Assembly (NCBI GenBank): GCA_003427395.1
Contig: BFEA01000214.1
Span: forward strand, 1,735,827 to 1,771,369
Origin: Chara braunii
Taxonomy: Eukaryota > Streptophyta > Charophyceae > Charales > Characeae
DNA: 35,543 nt
Direction: 5' to 3'
Position numbers and translations under genes: made by a program. Positions 1 to 10,480 of this stretch are shown here, one piece after another. The notes under the pieces are model-generated. The model did no database searches. It was not told where the DNA came from and was given only the letters and a program-made list of their open reading frames with translations. Positions within the stretch are counted from its first letter, which is position 1. Every line of letters begins with the position of its first letter.

Positions 1-1905
1 GGTCGGATGGATGGATGGGTGGGTCGGTCGGATGGATGGATGGGTGGGTCGGTCGGATGGATGGATGGGTGGGACGGAGGGACGGATGGATGGGTGGGAT
101 GGAGGGACGGATGGATCGGTGGGACGGAGGGATGGATGGATTGGTGGGACGGAGGGACGGATGGATCGGTGGGTCGGAGGGACGGATGGATGAGAGGTGG
201 GTCGGAGGGACGGATGGATCGGTGGGTCGGAGGGACGGATGGATCGGTGGGTCGGAGGGACGGATGGATTAGTGGGTCAGAGGGAGCGATCGGTCGGTCG
301 AAGGGAGCGATTGGTCGGTCGGAGGGAGCGATCGGTCGGTCGGAGGGAGCGATCGGTCGGTCGGAGGGAGCGACCGGTCGGTCGGACGGAGCGATCGATC
401 AGTCGGACGGAGCGATCGATCGGTCGGTGGGAGCGATCGATCGGTCGGTCGGTCGGTCGGTCGGTCGGTCGGATCGGTCTGTCCGATCGGTCGGTCGGAT
501 CGGTCGATCGGATCGGTTGGTCGGTCGGTCGGTCGGTCGGTCGGTCGGATCAGTCGGTCGGTCGGTCGGATCGGTCGGTCGGTCGGCATGATGGATCGGT
601 CGGTCGGCAGGATGGATCGGTCGGTCGGTCAGGTGGATCTGTCGGTCGTTCGGTCGGATGGATCGGTCGGGAAGTCGGTCGGATGGATCGATCGATCGAT
701 CGGGTGGATCGATCAGTCGGTCGGGTGGATCGATCGGTCGGTCGGGTGGATCGATCGGTCGGTCAGGTGGATCGATCGGTCGGTCGGGTGGATCGATCGG
801 TCGGTCGGATGGATCGATTGGTCGGTCGGATGGATCGATCGTTCGGTCTGATGGATCGGTCAGTCGGGCGGATGGATCGGTCGAATCGATCGGTCGGTGG
901 GTCGGATCGATCAATCGATCGATCGGTCGGTCGGTCGGATCGATCGATCCATCGGTCGGTCGGTCGGATCGATCGATCCATCGGTCGTTCGGGTGGATCA
1001 ATCGGTCGGTCGGGTGGATCAATCGATCGGTCGGGTAGATCGATCGATCGGTCGGGTGGATCGATCGGTCGGTCGTATGGATCAATCGGTCGGTCGGATG
1101 GATCAATCGGTCGGTCGGATGGATCAATCGGTCTGTCGGGTGGATCGATCGGTCGGTAGGATGGATCGATCGGACGGTCGGATCGATCGGTCGGTCGGTC
1201 GGGTTGGATCAATCGATCGGTCGGTCGATCGGATCAATCGATCCATCGGTTGGTCGGATCGATCGATCCATCGATCGGTCGAATCGATCGATCCATCGAT
1301 CGGTCGGATAGATAGATCAATCGATAGATAGGCTGGATGGATCGATAGATTGGTCGGATCGATCGGTTGGATCGATCAATGGATCGATCGGTTGGATGGA
1401 TGGATGGATCGATCAATCGGTTGGATGAATGGATCGATCGTTTGGATGGATGGATCGATCGGTTGGATGGATGAATCGATCGGCTGGATGGATGGATCGA
1501 TCGGTTAGATGGATGAAACGATCGGTTAGATGGATGTATCGATCGGTTGGATGGATGGATCGATCGGTTGGATCGAGATGGATGGATTGATCGGTTGGAT
1601 AGAGACTGATGGATCGATTGGTTGGATGGATGGATCGAGTGTTGGATGGATGGAGCGATCGGTTGGATGGATGGATCGATCGGTTCGATGGATGGATCGA
1701 TCGTTTGGATGGATGGATCGATCTGTCGATCGATCAGTTGCATGGGTCCATCGATCGGTTGGATGGATCGATCGATGAATTGATTAATCGATCGATGGAT
1801 TGATCGATCGATGGATTGATTGATGGATGAATTTATTGATTGATTATTGATTGTTTGAATGATTGATTGTTTGAATGATTGATTGTTTGAATGATTGATT
1901 GATTA
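1..1905. repeat. Degenerate tetranucleotide satellite (GGTC/GGAT/GATC/GATT)
   Basis: The whole stretch has a 4-base period that drifts along its length. GGAT/GGGT units dominate 1-270, GGTC/GGAG units 270-600, mixed GGTC/GGAT/GATC units 600-1330, GGAT/TGGAT units 1330-1800, and TGAT/TTGA units 1800-1905. GATC is extremely frequent. Because the repeat seldom makes a stop codon, long ORFs of Gly/Arg/Ser/Val/Asp-type repeats are open in several frames on both strands (up to about 320 codons). I read those as by-products, since a 4-base unit gives a 4-residue repeat in every frame. The sequence starts inside the array, so its left end is unknown. Confidence 0.95.
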
Positions 1906-2034
1906 TTGGAGGGGAAATAATGCCTACAGCAGTGCCTGCGGCGCACTCTCTTCTCTATACATACGCGCGCACGCACACACGTGTGCATAAGGGGTTATCA
2001 GGTACCCCCACTTTTCAGCCACGCGTGCACCAAA

Positions 2035-2035
<1 letters not shown>
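1906..2035. other. Unrecognised spacer
   Basis: A short non-repetitive link between the tetranucleotide satellite and the TG-rich composites. It includes a small alternating CG/CA stretch near 1962-1986. I see no gene in it. Confidence 0.5.
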
Positions 2036-2079
<44 letters not shown>

Positions 2080-2360
2080 TGCGTGGTGCATGGGTGCTTG
2101 TGTGTGTATGTGTGTGTGTGCACACAGGGAGGAGGCGACCCCTCCGCAACCAATCAATATCAATCAATCGAACAAAACAATTAAAACAAAAGGAAGGTGA
2201 CAAAAATCCGCGTGCGTGTGTGTGTGTGTGCGTACGTGTGTGTGTACGTGTGTGTGTACGTGTGTGTGTGTGTGCACGCGGGGGGAGGCGACACCCCCGC
2301 AATCAATCAATAAATCAATCAATCAAATGAAAAATAAGGAAAAACAGTGTGTGTGTGCGT

Positions 2361-2401
<41 letters not shown>

Positions 2402-2545
2402 TATGTATGTGCGTGTGTGTGTGTATGTGTGTGTGTGTGTGTGCACGTGGGGGGGAGGCGACCCCCCCGCAACCGATCAATCAATCAATCGATCAGTTTT
2501 TTGCATTTTTTTTTCTTTTTTTCTGTTTTTCAGATCAATCAATCA
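2036..2545. repeat. Three tandem composites: (TG)n, GC-rich hairpin, (AATC)n
   Basis: Three successive blocks have the same order: a TG/GT microsatellite, a short GC-rich inverted repeat of the form GGGGGAGGCGACCCCCCGC, then AATC repeats. The hairpin centres lie near 2135, 2290 and 2465. An A-rich linker separates the blocks. A related fourth block is at 15212-15330 with a changed hairpin. The shared order suggests the three parts were copied together as a unit of about 150 bases. Confidence 0.8.
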
Positions 2546-2547
2546 AC

Positions 2548-2923
2548 CTGTGTAGCACAGTGAACATGTTCAGCGCCCCACCGAGCAGCCGAACATGTTC
2601 GGATACTCGGCCGAGCGTTAACCGAACATGTTCGGTCGAGCGCAAATCAGGGGGCTGCCGAACGTGTCTTCGTGTGTGTGTGGTGTGGGGTGTGTGTGTG
2701 TGCATGTGTGTGGTGTGTGTGTGTGTATGTGTGTATTTGTTAAGGAGTGGTGAGCAATGCCCCCAGGGGCCCCCCAACCCCTATATATATATTTGTGACG
2801 ATATATATATTAATCAAAAAATAAAAAATAAAAATGTTTGGGCTCGGTCGAGTTTGGGCTACTTTCGGGCTCGGTACCGAGCGTTCGGGTTCGGTCACTG
2901 AGCCCTAACGCGATGCTACGCAG
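2548..2923. mobile_element. MITE family A, copy 1 (hAT-like, 8-bp TSD CAATCAAC)
   Basis: Perfect 8-base direct repeats CAATCAAC flank the element at 2540-2547 and 2924-2931. The ends are short inverted repeats: left CTGTGTAGCA, right reverse complement CTGCGTAGCA. The interior holds several copies of the palindrome CGAACATGTTCG (near 2565-2640), a TG-rich tract (2675-2740) and a GGGCTCGGT-rich 3' part with GGTACC. It carries no coding capacity. The size, TIRs and 8-base duplication match non-autonomous hAT-type elements; the superfamily is inferred from TSD length only. A second copy is at 5477-5841. Confidence 0.85.
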
Positions 2924-2931
2924 CAATCAAC

Positions 2932-3180
2932 CGACCAACCAATCAATTAGTCGATTTTTCTTTTTTATTCTCAATACCCACCCAATTTGGTGTGTCTTTT
3001 TTTTTTTTTTTTTTTTTTTTTACCGTCTTGTACACGCCCCTCCAGCACCTCATTCCCTCGACCCCCCCCCGGATGACCGTGTATGGAGTGGCCAAATTCC
3101 ATACGGGCGGGCCGTACGAATGGTCATACAAAAATCCGTACGGCCCATCCTTGTACATGGCGTCGACACTCCATCCGACC
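2932..3180. other. Non-coding spacer with poly-T and two hairpins
   Basis: This contains a poly-T run (about 2999-3021), an inverted repeat GTATGGA/TCCATAC (3081-3087 and 3098-3104), and a 10-base inverted repeat GGGCCGTACG/CGTACGGCCC (3109-3118 and 3137-3146). It lies at the left, presumably 5'-truncated, edge of the LINE. I find no reading frame I would call real. Confidence 0.5.
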
Positions 3181-3234
3181 TTTTTTACTCGTTCAGGAGA
3201 CTCAACCCCACGTCCAAGACTTTCTTATGTTTAA

Positions 3235-4689
3235 AAAAAAATCAATCCAACAAAATTATAAAGTCTAGGATTGATCTTATCTTAGTATCTGAAGTCGTAC
3301 AAGGTGCATTACAGTTTGTTAACATCCTCCCAGATAGTCCCTTCCCTGTTTTAGATCACTCGATGAGGGTGACTATTTTTACCTTTAGCAAGGGGCCAGA
3401 TCAAGGAAAGGGATACTACAAACTCAATACATCCCATCTCACAAACCCGAACTTCCGTCAATATTTAGAAGAAGTATGGACCTTCTGGAGATAACAAAGA
3501 CCCCTTATAAATAACGACATTAATTGGTTCAACAATGGTGTAGTTTTTCTAGGCCATAAATGCAATGAATATTCCAAAACCTTTGTCAAACTTAGACATC
3601 AACAGAAAAAAAGAAAAAAAACTCCATAACTTACAAGAACAAGAAACCAATTTTGTTGACCAAGGAGACATAGAACCCCTAGTATAATAAATCAAAAAAT
3701 TGGAGGACCAACTTCTTAAACATATGAAATACACATTCAATAAAGATGGTAAGGCACCAAAATCGGAGGGAAACTGAAAAAACACTAAATGAATGAAACT
3801 ATGGATGCAGGATTTTTTTCTATAGCCGGAGCAAGATCAGGTAGAACCACAATCGATGCATTGGCCGACCCCTATAATAGGAATGAATCTCAAACCACCT
3901 CCAATGCGGTTACTACAAAAATTGCCACAAATTTTAACAAATACCTCTTCAGATCACAAAACGCCTGAACACCCAAACCTCAAAGATCTATAGAGATAAA
4001 TGAATTCCTGCTTCTTCTTAAAACAGTAATCCCAGACGTCCAAATGAAAGAACATGAGATGCCACTTTCAAAGAACGAAATCTGGAAACCCCTAATTCTC
4101 GTGGAGGAGGAAAAAACGTAAGGGATTGATGACCTCCCTAAAGACTTGTGGGAAATTATGTGCGATAGACTTATGGATTACTACCATACGGTATGGATCA
4201 CATGGGATATGGGGAAGATAGTAAATCAAGGTGTCCTAACGCTCCTGTACAAAACGGTGACAAATGCAACATCAAAAACTACAGACCCATTACCTCCTCA
4301 CTATAGTATACAATTTGGTATCTAAAGCACTTGTAGACAAAATGCTAAGAGTCACTGCACACATCATTCATGGAACGAAATAAGGGTTCATCATAGACAG
4401 AAACATTCAAGATAACATCCTACTCATAAATGAACTGATTAAAGTGACACGACAGTCCAAACACAACGCAACCTTGATTTTCACAGATTTTGAAAAAACT
4501 TATGACCACGTGGACTGATTTTTTCTTTATAAATGCCTTGAAAAAATAAAATTTAAACCGTGTTTCGGAAGATAGGTAGAAATCTTGCACCATAGAGCAA
4601 CTACCAAAGTCTTGATAAATGGCAATGCGCCCCCCTCACTCTACGAATCCTCCACAATCATGACCGTAGGGTGAAACTCAGATTACAAG
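3235..4689 (+). pseudogene. LINE pseudogene, 5' part (endonuclease end and RT N-terminal half)
   Basis: Translated pieces in shifting frames match a non-LTR retrotransposon ORF2. The end of an APE-type endonuclease is visible at about 3265-3370 (SRIDLILVS, then a DH pair). A spacer rich in Lys/Asn follows. Reverse transcriptase pieces then appear: KNYRPIT near 4275, a GFI-x2-R-x-IQDN motif near 4385, and motif A IFTDFEKTYD near 4478-4510 holding the first catalytic Asp. Frameshifts and stop codons are frequent, so it is dead. The RT is cut off near the RGVRQG position; its missing half (FADD box) resumes at about 9268, beyond element E1. It is interpreted as a 5'-truncated copy, since only the end of the endonuclease is present. 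Confidence 0.85.
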
Positions 4690-4775
4690 CTGGATCCCGA
4701 CCGTCGGCCACAATTGAGAAATTATCATATTTGTTTCAAAAAACAAATCATTGACAAAAAAAAACTTGTAGGGTT

Positions 4776-5058
4776 CTAGGCTACCAGCCGGGCCGCCCGG
4801 GTCCCGTGTAGCCAGCCCGTGCAAGGATCAGGTAAGGTCCCAGCAAAAAAAAAAAACAAAAAAAAATCCAAAAATTCTGAAAAAAAAGTATGTTATGAAG
4901 AAAAATAAACTGAACAACTTTTGCCTCAGGGTCACATCGAAATTCTTCACCAAATTTAAAATAAAAAATAAAATTCAAAAATATTTTATTTATTTTTATG
5001 TTTTTTAATTATTTTGGCCCGGTCGGGCAAGTGACCCCGGGCCACTCTGGTAGCCTAG
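4776..5058. mobile_element. MITE family B, copy 1 (12-bp perfect TIR, 8-bp TSD GTAGGGTT)
   Basis: The left end CTAGGCTACCAG (4776-4787) and right end CTGGTAGCCTAG (5047-5058) are perfect 12-base inverted repeats. The flanking 8-base direct repeat GTAGGGTT (4768-4775 and 5059-5066) is exact. Both ends are GC-rich with further imperfect inverted symmetry (CCGGGCC / GGCCCGG), while the middle is A/T homopolymer. It has no coding capacity. E2 carries the corresponding sequence once and uninterrupted near 11820, which serves as an empty site. It resembles a hAT-type MITE. Confidence 0.93.
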
Positions 5059-5066
5059 GTAGGGTT

Positions 5067-5468
5067 TGATTTTTTTTTTTTTTTTTTAAACAATCCCTCA
5101 CAGGTGATAGTAATGTTGGTAAGAGCAAACACCACTATCACCCTAGGGGAGGCTCCATCTATTGGTGGGGAGCTTCACATGCTGGAAACTGGGTCCAACG
5201 TCCTTTTAGCATCAGGTAACCCAAATTTGTTGGAGAAAATGAATCAGGAAGATGAACCAGGGACCTGTCAGCATTGATTGCCTTGGAGCCCATGGGATTG
5301 ACTGCACAGGTTACCTTACAAGTTACAACCCTATATTTTCTGTTTTGGATTTCAACGTTTTTTTTTCTTAATAAAAAAAAAGTATTCTAAAAAAAAAAAA
5401 GTATATAAAAAAAAAAAATGTTTATTATGATTTTTTTATTTTTATTTTTTGCTGGTGGGATAAATATG
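5067..5468. other. Part of E1 without counterpart in E2
   Basis: After a poly-T run (5071-5088) comes about 260 bases of mixed composition (5090-5345), then A/T homopolymers. One + frame reads as plausible protein for about 45 residues near 5110-5280 (contains ITLGEAPSIGGELHML), but it lacks a start or splice context. E2 has no equivalent, so this may be a further small insertion in E1 or a deletion from E2. Confidence 0.4.
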
Positions 5469-5476
5469 GTGCACAT

Positions 5477-5841
5477 CTGTATAGCACACCAAACATGTTC
5501 GACGTCCCACCGAGCAGCCCAACATGTTTGGATGCTCGACCAAGCGGGAACCGATTATGTTCGTCTGAGTGCAAATTAGGGGGTTGCCGAGTGTGTCCTC
5601 GTGTGTGTGTGGTGTGTGGGCTATGTGTAGTGTGTGTGTGGGGTATGTGTGTGTGCGTGTGTGTGGTGTGTGTGTGTGTGTGTGTGTATGTTCAGGAGTG
5701 ATGAGCAATGCCCCCCAAGGCCCCCCAATCCCTACATATACATGTAAAAGGTTCGGGCTCGATCTATTTTGAGCCACATTTGGGCTCGGTACCAAGCGTT
5801 CGGGTTCGGTCACTTACTAGCCCAAACGCAATGCTACGCAG
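5477..5841. mobile_element. MITE family A, copy 2 (8-bp TSD GTGCACAT)
   Basis: Exact 8-base duplications GTGCACAT lie at 5469-5476 and 5842-5849. The left end CTGTATAGCA pairs with the right end (reverse complement CTGCGTAGCA). The interior follows copy 1 step by step: an AACATGTTCG palindrome region, a TG-rich tract, GAGCAATGCCCCC, a GGGCTCG-rich block with GGTACC, and a final GCTACGCAG. The CGAACATGTTCG palindromes are more mutated than in copy 1. E2 shows the uninterrupted site near 11990-12003. Confidence 0.92.
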
Positions 5842-5905
5842 GTGCACATGTTTTTTTTATTCTTTTTTTTTAATGGACAAATGCAAAAATAAAAGTAAAA
5901 AAAAG

Positions 5906-6270
5906 CTAGGTTACCAGTCGTCCGATGGCCGGACGTCTCGGCCGGACGTCTCCCCCAACTGTACGGTAGGGGGGTTGTCCGGGATCCCGGACAACCACTT
6001 TTTGACATAAAAAAAAATAAAAAATAAAATTAAAAGTGTTGCGCATGCCATAGAGATCCCCCATAAAAAAATTCAGAATTTTCTGAGCATTTGGTGATAG
6101 GGTGCTATTTGGGGTGGGAGGGGTGGGTAAGAGGGGTTTTGGTGGGGATAGGAGGGGTATAGGTGGGGATTAGAAACTTTGAAGAGTTTTATCGTTTTTT
6201 CTACTGGCTCAAATGAGCCAAAATTTTGGTGGCATACACCTTATGCAAGGTAGAAGCCACATGAATTTTT

Positions 6271-6305
<35 letters not shown>

Positions 6306-6406
6306 GCTAGGTCGGACAACCCCTGTCCGATCCGACGTTCGACTAGACGTCCGGTCGGACATCCCGGACGGTCAGGGGGGTCCTGGATTTCCGGTAAAAC
6401 AACTAG
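5906..6406. mobile_element. MITE family B relative, copy 2 (8-bp TSD AAAAAAAG)
   Basis: The left end CTAGGTTACCAG resembles the family B end. The right end reads CCGGTAAAACAACTAG, an imperfect inverted partner. Exact flanking repeats AAAAAAAG lie at 5898-5905 and 6407-6414; they are low in complexity but abut both ends exactly. Two GC-rich arms of about 95 bases (5906-6000 and 6305-6406), rich in GGACGTC and TCCGG and containing a 20-base perfect palindrome around 5978-5998, enclose an AT-rich centre with a long poly-T. The arms are similar to each other in direct as well as inverted sense. The right TIR is degenerate, so the family assignment is less certain than for copy 1. Confidence 0.7.
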
Positions 6407-6469
6407 AAAAAAAGTAATAATAATAAAAACTCAAAAATATTTTTTTTTCTTTAATTTTTTTTTTCATTT

Positions 6470-6557
6470 TTGACACACACACATACTGATTGATTGATTG
6501 ATTGTGATTGGTTTTTTGATTGATTGACGGATTGATTAAAAAAAGAAGTCCACGAAC

Positions 6558-6608
<51 letters not shown>
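6470..6608. repeat. (AC)n, (TGAT)n and (TG)n microsatellites in E1
   Basis: A short ACACACAC run is followed by TGATTGAT repeats (6484-6540) and then about 24 TG dinucleotides (6559-6607). The same order occurs in E2 at 12128-12185, so this is an inherited part of the element family and not an independent expansion. Confidence 0.9.
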
Positions 6609-6610
<2 letters not shown>

Positions 6611-7658
6611 GAGTACTCCATGATAAACATGTAGAAGCAAGTACGGAAACCGTAAAGCCATGAAGCTCCGAAATAATTTATCGGCATACCCCCATTACTC
6701 TTATCAAGCGAGCACAGGACTTCTACAAGCCAACCACCCGTTTCGCAGGATCTTGTAGATGTAGCATGGCCTAGACTGTGCAGCTGTATACATGCCGTAT
6801 GATGGCCGAGAGAGACGTTTTCCCGAGGACATAACCAAATGAGGGGGGGTATACACGATTTAATCTTATGGCCGTACGTCCGTCTAGATGATCGGGTGAA
6901 AATGCAATCGTTCGTCCAAGCATGAGTGTTTGATTATTTCCAAGAAGCATATTGATATATACGAGACTATTTCGGATACCGTAGTACAGAGCGGGGTGGG
7001 TAATTACGAGGTCATCTCAGAATCGGGGGTAAAAGGAACAAGGGGAACTCATCAATCCGTTAGTTCGGGAAGATCCGTTATCTGTTTTAATGATTGCAAA
7101 CCGTATTCATATCTGTATATTTGCCCATCAGTATTATAGTCCGAATCATAGAGAAATAATAGATTCATCTTTTCGTTTGAAAGCCTCTGAGGTTTTAAAC
7201 AACGATTCGACTATGTTTACTCTTTTCAATGGATATGGGCAGAAAGACTGAATCCATGCGTAGCTCGGAAAAACACAACAGTCTTACTCAAAAAAGAATC
7301 AAGAAAGAAATAATTCGCGTGATTGAAAAAAACTCATTCATCTCAAGACTCAATTTCGCCTACGCCATCCATCATAATAACCGATTCGGGTATCAACCAT
7401 GACAGTTGGCGTTCGCTCGGATAGATATTATGTATGGAGGCGGTTTCGTAAGCATTTATTCAAAACGGACCCGACAATATGAGAAAGAACCAAGGCACGG
7501 AGTGCATGCATCAATATTTCGTCCATCGTTGATCACACATATTGGAAAAGCAGGAATTAGACAGAGAACACGAGTACAGTACTTCAAAGAAAATTATCAT
7601 CCAATCTGAAAACGACGTGATCTATTCTCGTAGCCAATCAAACTAACACGTCACCTCT
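6609..7658. other. E1 interior, no recognised gene
   Basis: A block near 6640-6690 (AGCTCCGAAATAAT, with GGAAACC upstream) has homologues in the 145-base tandem repeats of E2. From 6700 to 7650 the composition is balanced and looks like decayed unique sequence. The longest frames are about 70 codons and none shows a motif I recognise. Confidence 0.4.
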
Positions 7659-8113
7659 CTACCCCTTTCCTTTATTCAACTCAAAACGCAACACGAAACT
7701 TCGTACGATCCAGAACAAACCCGCTGCATACCCAAAGGCGGTTCCACGTAGTATGGGAGAGTCGCCTCTACAGCAAAAGAAGGAAGGGCGATGGTGATCC
7801 CTGTAGTGCTTTTCTGCCGCAAGCCACCAGTTCACGACTTCATCAGAGGGAACACCTGCTTCTTTGAAAATCATACATTCTTCAGGAGTCGAAGTGGCGA
7901 TGGTGGCAGCAGCGCTTGCAGGAGGTGCAAGAAAGCAAGAAATGAAAGAAAGGCTAACAAAGCAATAAAAGCAAGCAAAACATACGCCGAGACTTCGATA
8001 GCTATCCCCATCCTGTCATCCGCCGTGTCTCTGCTCAATGCCATCGTTTCTAGCTCTAACAGCCTACAAGCAGCCCAACGCAGAAGTACAAATGGGAAAA
8101 AAATCCACATCAT
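7659..8113 (-). pseudogene. E1-encoded predicted membrane protein, broken
   Basis: I do not recognise the family. Read on the minus strand from an ATG at 8113, the frame gives a short segment with RWAACRLLELE, then one strong hydrophobic helix (about residues 38-65, contains YVLLAFIALLAFLSFLAF), then a Leu/Pro stretch. It stops at about 7871; the next frame overlaps as ATGA and continues with GVPSDEVVNWWLAAEKHYRD. E2 carries the same order of segments at 13890-14390 (AIEIFAFVLLAFVTLLA, then GLPSDEAVSLW). Protein-level similarity between two decayed copies argues that the parent element encoded this protein. The ATGA junction may be a frameshift mutation or a genuine overlap of two small genes. 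Function unknown. Confidence 0.55.
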
Positions 8114-8780
8114 CACATGCTCAGATCGCGGGCGTGCCTATTGCGAGACCAGCGTGCGAATGGCGTTTGCGTAATGCATGCGTGGCAAATTGTGCTCATC
8201 AGCTAATCTGTGAATGTTTCGAGGGATTAGGGCGTGGGTGCTTATACCATGTCCTCCTCGTCATCGATCATTCGATCCAGCAGCTCCTGGTCCACCTGGT
8301 AGTCCATGGCGAAGGCACTCGCAAGGTAGCAATGTTCCGTTGACGGCAAGTACACCTTCCACTTGAGCACTTGAGAGCTTGGAAATCCCGCCACCGTTCG
8401 GCTCGTAGTTAGAAACTCGATCGAACGGAAAGCGAGAGCGCTGAGTAGCTGATGGGATTCCGAGGGTTGTCCCTGAAGTACAAATACTGCCCCGTCATCG
8501 TTACTTTCCGAAAAATGCTGCCCACAGGCGGCACATCTGCCGACGAGGCGGGAAAAAATTCAAAAAGTTCTTTAAAAAAATTCAAAAAAGCACAAGGAAA
8601 AAAACGATCGAACAATGTTTCACGTCCTCGAAAATAGAGCACACGTTCATGAAACGACAACTCCCAGTTGAGCGAAGCGTCACTAGTGATCAGTCAGTGC
8701 TTGGACGAGCGCGTGCGTGTATCGTGACTTATCGAAAAAAATTCTATTGAAAATTATTATCTAAAGAAGAAACAAACAAA

Positions 8781-8781
<1 letters not shown>

Positions 8782-8845
<64 letters not shown>
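8782..8845. repeat. Homopolymer of 64 A
   Basis: An uninterrupted A run inside E1, just left of its AATC-rich right arm. It could be a reverse-transcription tail of something inserted in E1, or slippage. No retroelement body is visible immediately upstream. Confidence 0.95.
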
Positions 8846-8847
<2 letters not shown>

Positions 8848-8879
8848 AAAAAAAAACGAGATGATGAGAAGGAAAACAA

Positions 8880-9245
8880 ACAATCAATCAGTAAATTTAA
8901 AAAACAATCAATCAAAACATCAATCCGTCAGTCAATCAGACATACGAAATCGACCGATCGATCCATATATATATATATATATATATATTTTTAACCGTTT
9001 CTCACCCACGAACCCCCCTCTCCCTGAAAATCGTTCTTTTTTTTTTTTTCAAGATTTTTTTTTTATAAGGGGTAGGCTCGGGGTTCTGGAACCCCAATCC
9101 TCAACCCCGACCCCCAAAGCCCTCCCTCTCTGGCCGCTATGCGGCTGCGAAAATCGTCACGACAGCAATCATGACCATGAGGTCGTTGTCATGACTGCGA
9201 GCCGCGGTCATGACTATGGCGATCACAACCGAGAAGAATTCATAG
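8880..9245. repeat. E1 right arm: (AATC)n, (AT)n, hairpin, GGTCATGAC repeats
   Basis: AATC-type repeats (8880-8940), an AT run (8964-8988) and poly-T precede a GGGGTTCTGGAACCCC hairpin near 9078-9093. The last 100 bases contain repeated CATGAC / GTCATG motifs (9168-9225). The same succession ends E2 (15255-15536), which defines a shared right end. The left end of E2 also carries CGGTCATGACTGCGG. Confidence 0.75.
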
Positions 9246-9267
9246 CTTCCAACCAACCTACAAAGAT

Positions 9268-10480
9268 CATTCAGGCAAGGAGATAATTTAGCCCCGTTTA
9301 ATTCATCATAATTATGAAACCCTTGCCGCCAACCTGAGACTCCATAAGGATATGAAAAGGATCCTGATCTCTTCTATTTCAGAGGAGGCAATCCTTGTTT
9401 GTTCATTGTTTGCTGACGACCTCTCTCTAATGGTGGATGCAACACAAGAGAATATGGAGACAATTCACAGACTTATTAATAATTTCTGAAGACTATTTGA
9501 CATGAGGGTCAACTGGGGAGAAAAAACATTAGGATGGTGAATCCATCATCAAGGAGTAAGCCCACAAAAAATCCCCCGCATCAAATGTCTTCCCAAGGAG
9601 ACTCAAATTAGAGTCCTGGACATCTTGTTATCTCCAGAAGGTAAACCTACGACTAATGATGACAAGATAATACAAAGCGCACAAACAAAACTTGAATTAT
9701 GAAAAAATGCACACACTTCGATGATGGGACGCTCCCTAGGAATGAACAATGTGATATTAGGCTCAACCTGGTACAAATCATCTATATGAACTTTTGATAC
9801 TCCAACAATTAAGTCATTCCATGGGCAACACTAGCTTGGGAACAAATTAAACGTTTAGCTCGCCAAACAACAGGAAAGGTTGATCTCTTAATGTGGTTGA
9901 AGAAGTGTTCCTGGCCTCATCCTAGGAGCACCCATAAAGGTCAAATAGGACAAATAGTCTGTGACGGACAGGCTGCTAGGAATGATTTGTGTAAAGATCC
10001 TTTATGAGTCTTCTTGCTCCAAACTCTGAGAAAGTTGTCTGTGACTGACAAGATTTTTCCTGATGGGAAAAGGTATATCAACAGCCTCTCTTCAACAACC
10101 GATGGATTAAAGATTCCCAAGGGTGTGTCCCGCATTGCATGAACTCTCCTTGGAAGTGTTGGGTCAAAAGAGGAATCTTGAGAATTAAAGACTTGTGGGA
10201 TAGGCAAACAAATAAATGGATTGACTCATTACTTTTGAAGGAACGTCTCCGTTATAAATATTGTAAAGGCAGACAAATAAATGGATCGACTCGACACTTG
10301 CCTTTGGCGTGAAACCACCTTGGCTGGTTTGGATCTCATTAGATTAAACCACTTGATCGACCTTAAATCCTCTTTACTGGTATTGAGATGGTTCATTCAT
10401 CTAGATGATACTCTGTCTTTCAGATTAATTTTCACCCTTAAGATTCGATAAGTTGATTTGACTGTCAGGGTGTGAAAAGT
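9268..10480 (+). pseudogene. LINE pseudogene, 3' part (RT catalytic box to C-terminus)
   Basis: This resumes the RT interrupted at 4690. An RQGD motif near 9274 and ETLAANLRL near 9320 lead to LFADDLSLMVDA at 9406-9441, the catalytic FADD box. Further pieces run through the thumb and C-terminal region, ending with LWDRQTNKWIDSLLLKERL near 10193-10250, the tryptophan-rich tail common in plant LINE ORF2. Stops and frameshifts are frequent. A 65-base partial duplication repeats the motif ACAAATAAATGGAT (about 10207 and 10272). No clear 3' poly-A end is seen; matches fade by about 10480. Confidence 0.85.

Larger units (their letters stand above)
4690..9265. mobile_element. Element E1: novel repeat element inserted in the LINE, related to E2
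   Basis: The LINE RT stops at about 4675-4690 and resumes at about 9268, so roughly 4.6 kb is inserted. The order of landmarks parallels E2 (11684-15536): a TTGTAGGGTTTGA block, A/T homopolymers, GCTGGTGGGA-x-AA, a poly-T block, ACACACAC followed by TGATTGATTGAT, a long (TG)n tract, an AGCTCCGAAATAAT motif, a minus-strand membrane-protein-like frame, (AATC)n, (AT)n, poly-T, then a GGGGTTCTGGAACCCC hairpin and a GGTCATGAC-rich end. E1 is longer partly because three MITEs sit inside it. The exact termini and a target duplication are not resolved; the end positions are accurate to perhaps 20-30 bases. Confidence 0.7.

Noticed and set aside
7-1803. Many long ORFs (up to 320 codons) in the tetranucleotide array
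   Set aside because: Stop-free short-period repeat, open on both strands and in several frames, with no complexity beyond the repeat itself.
1800-1905. Telomere-like repeat
   Set aside because: The units are TTGA/TGAT tetramers, not TTTAGGG or a known telomeric repeat.
2565-2640. CGAACATGTTCG palindromes as host operators
   Set aside because: They lie within MITE family A in both copies, so they are part of the element.
1981-2901. Val-Cys and Thr-His repeat ORFs
   Set aside because: Translations of (GT)n and (CA)n tracts. The same applies at 5442-5813, 6451-6687 and 12127-12745.
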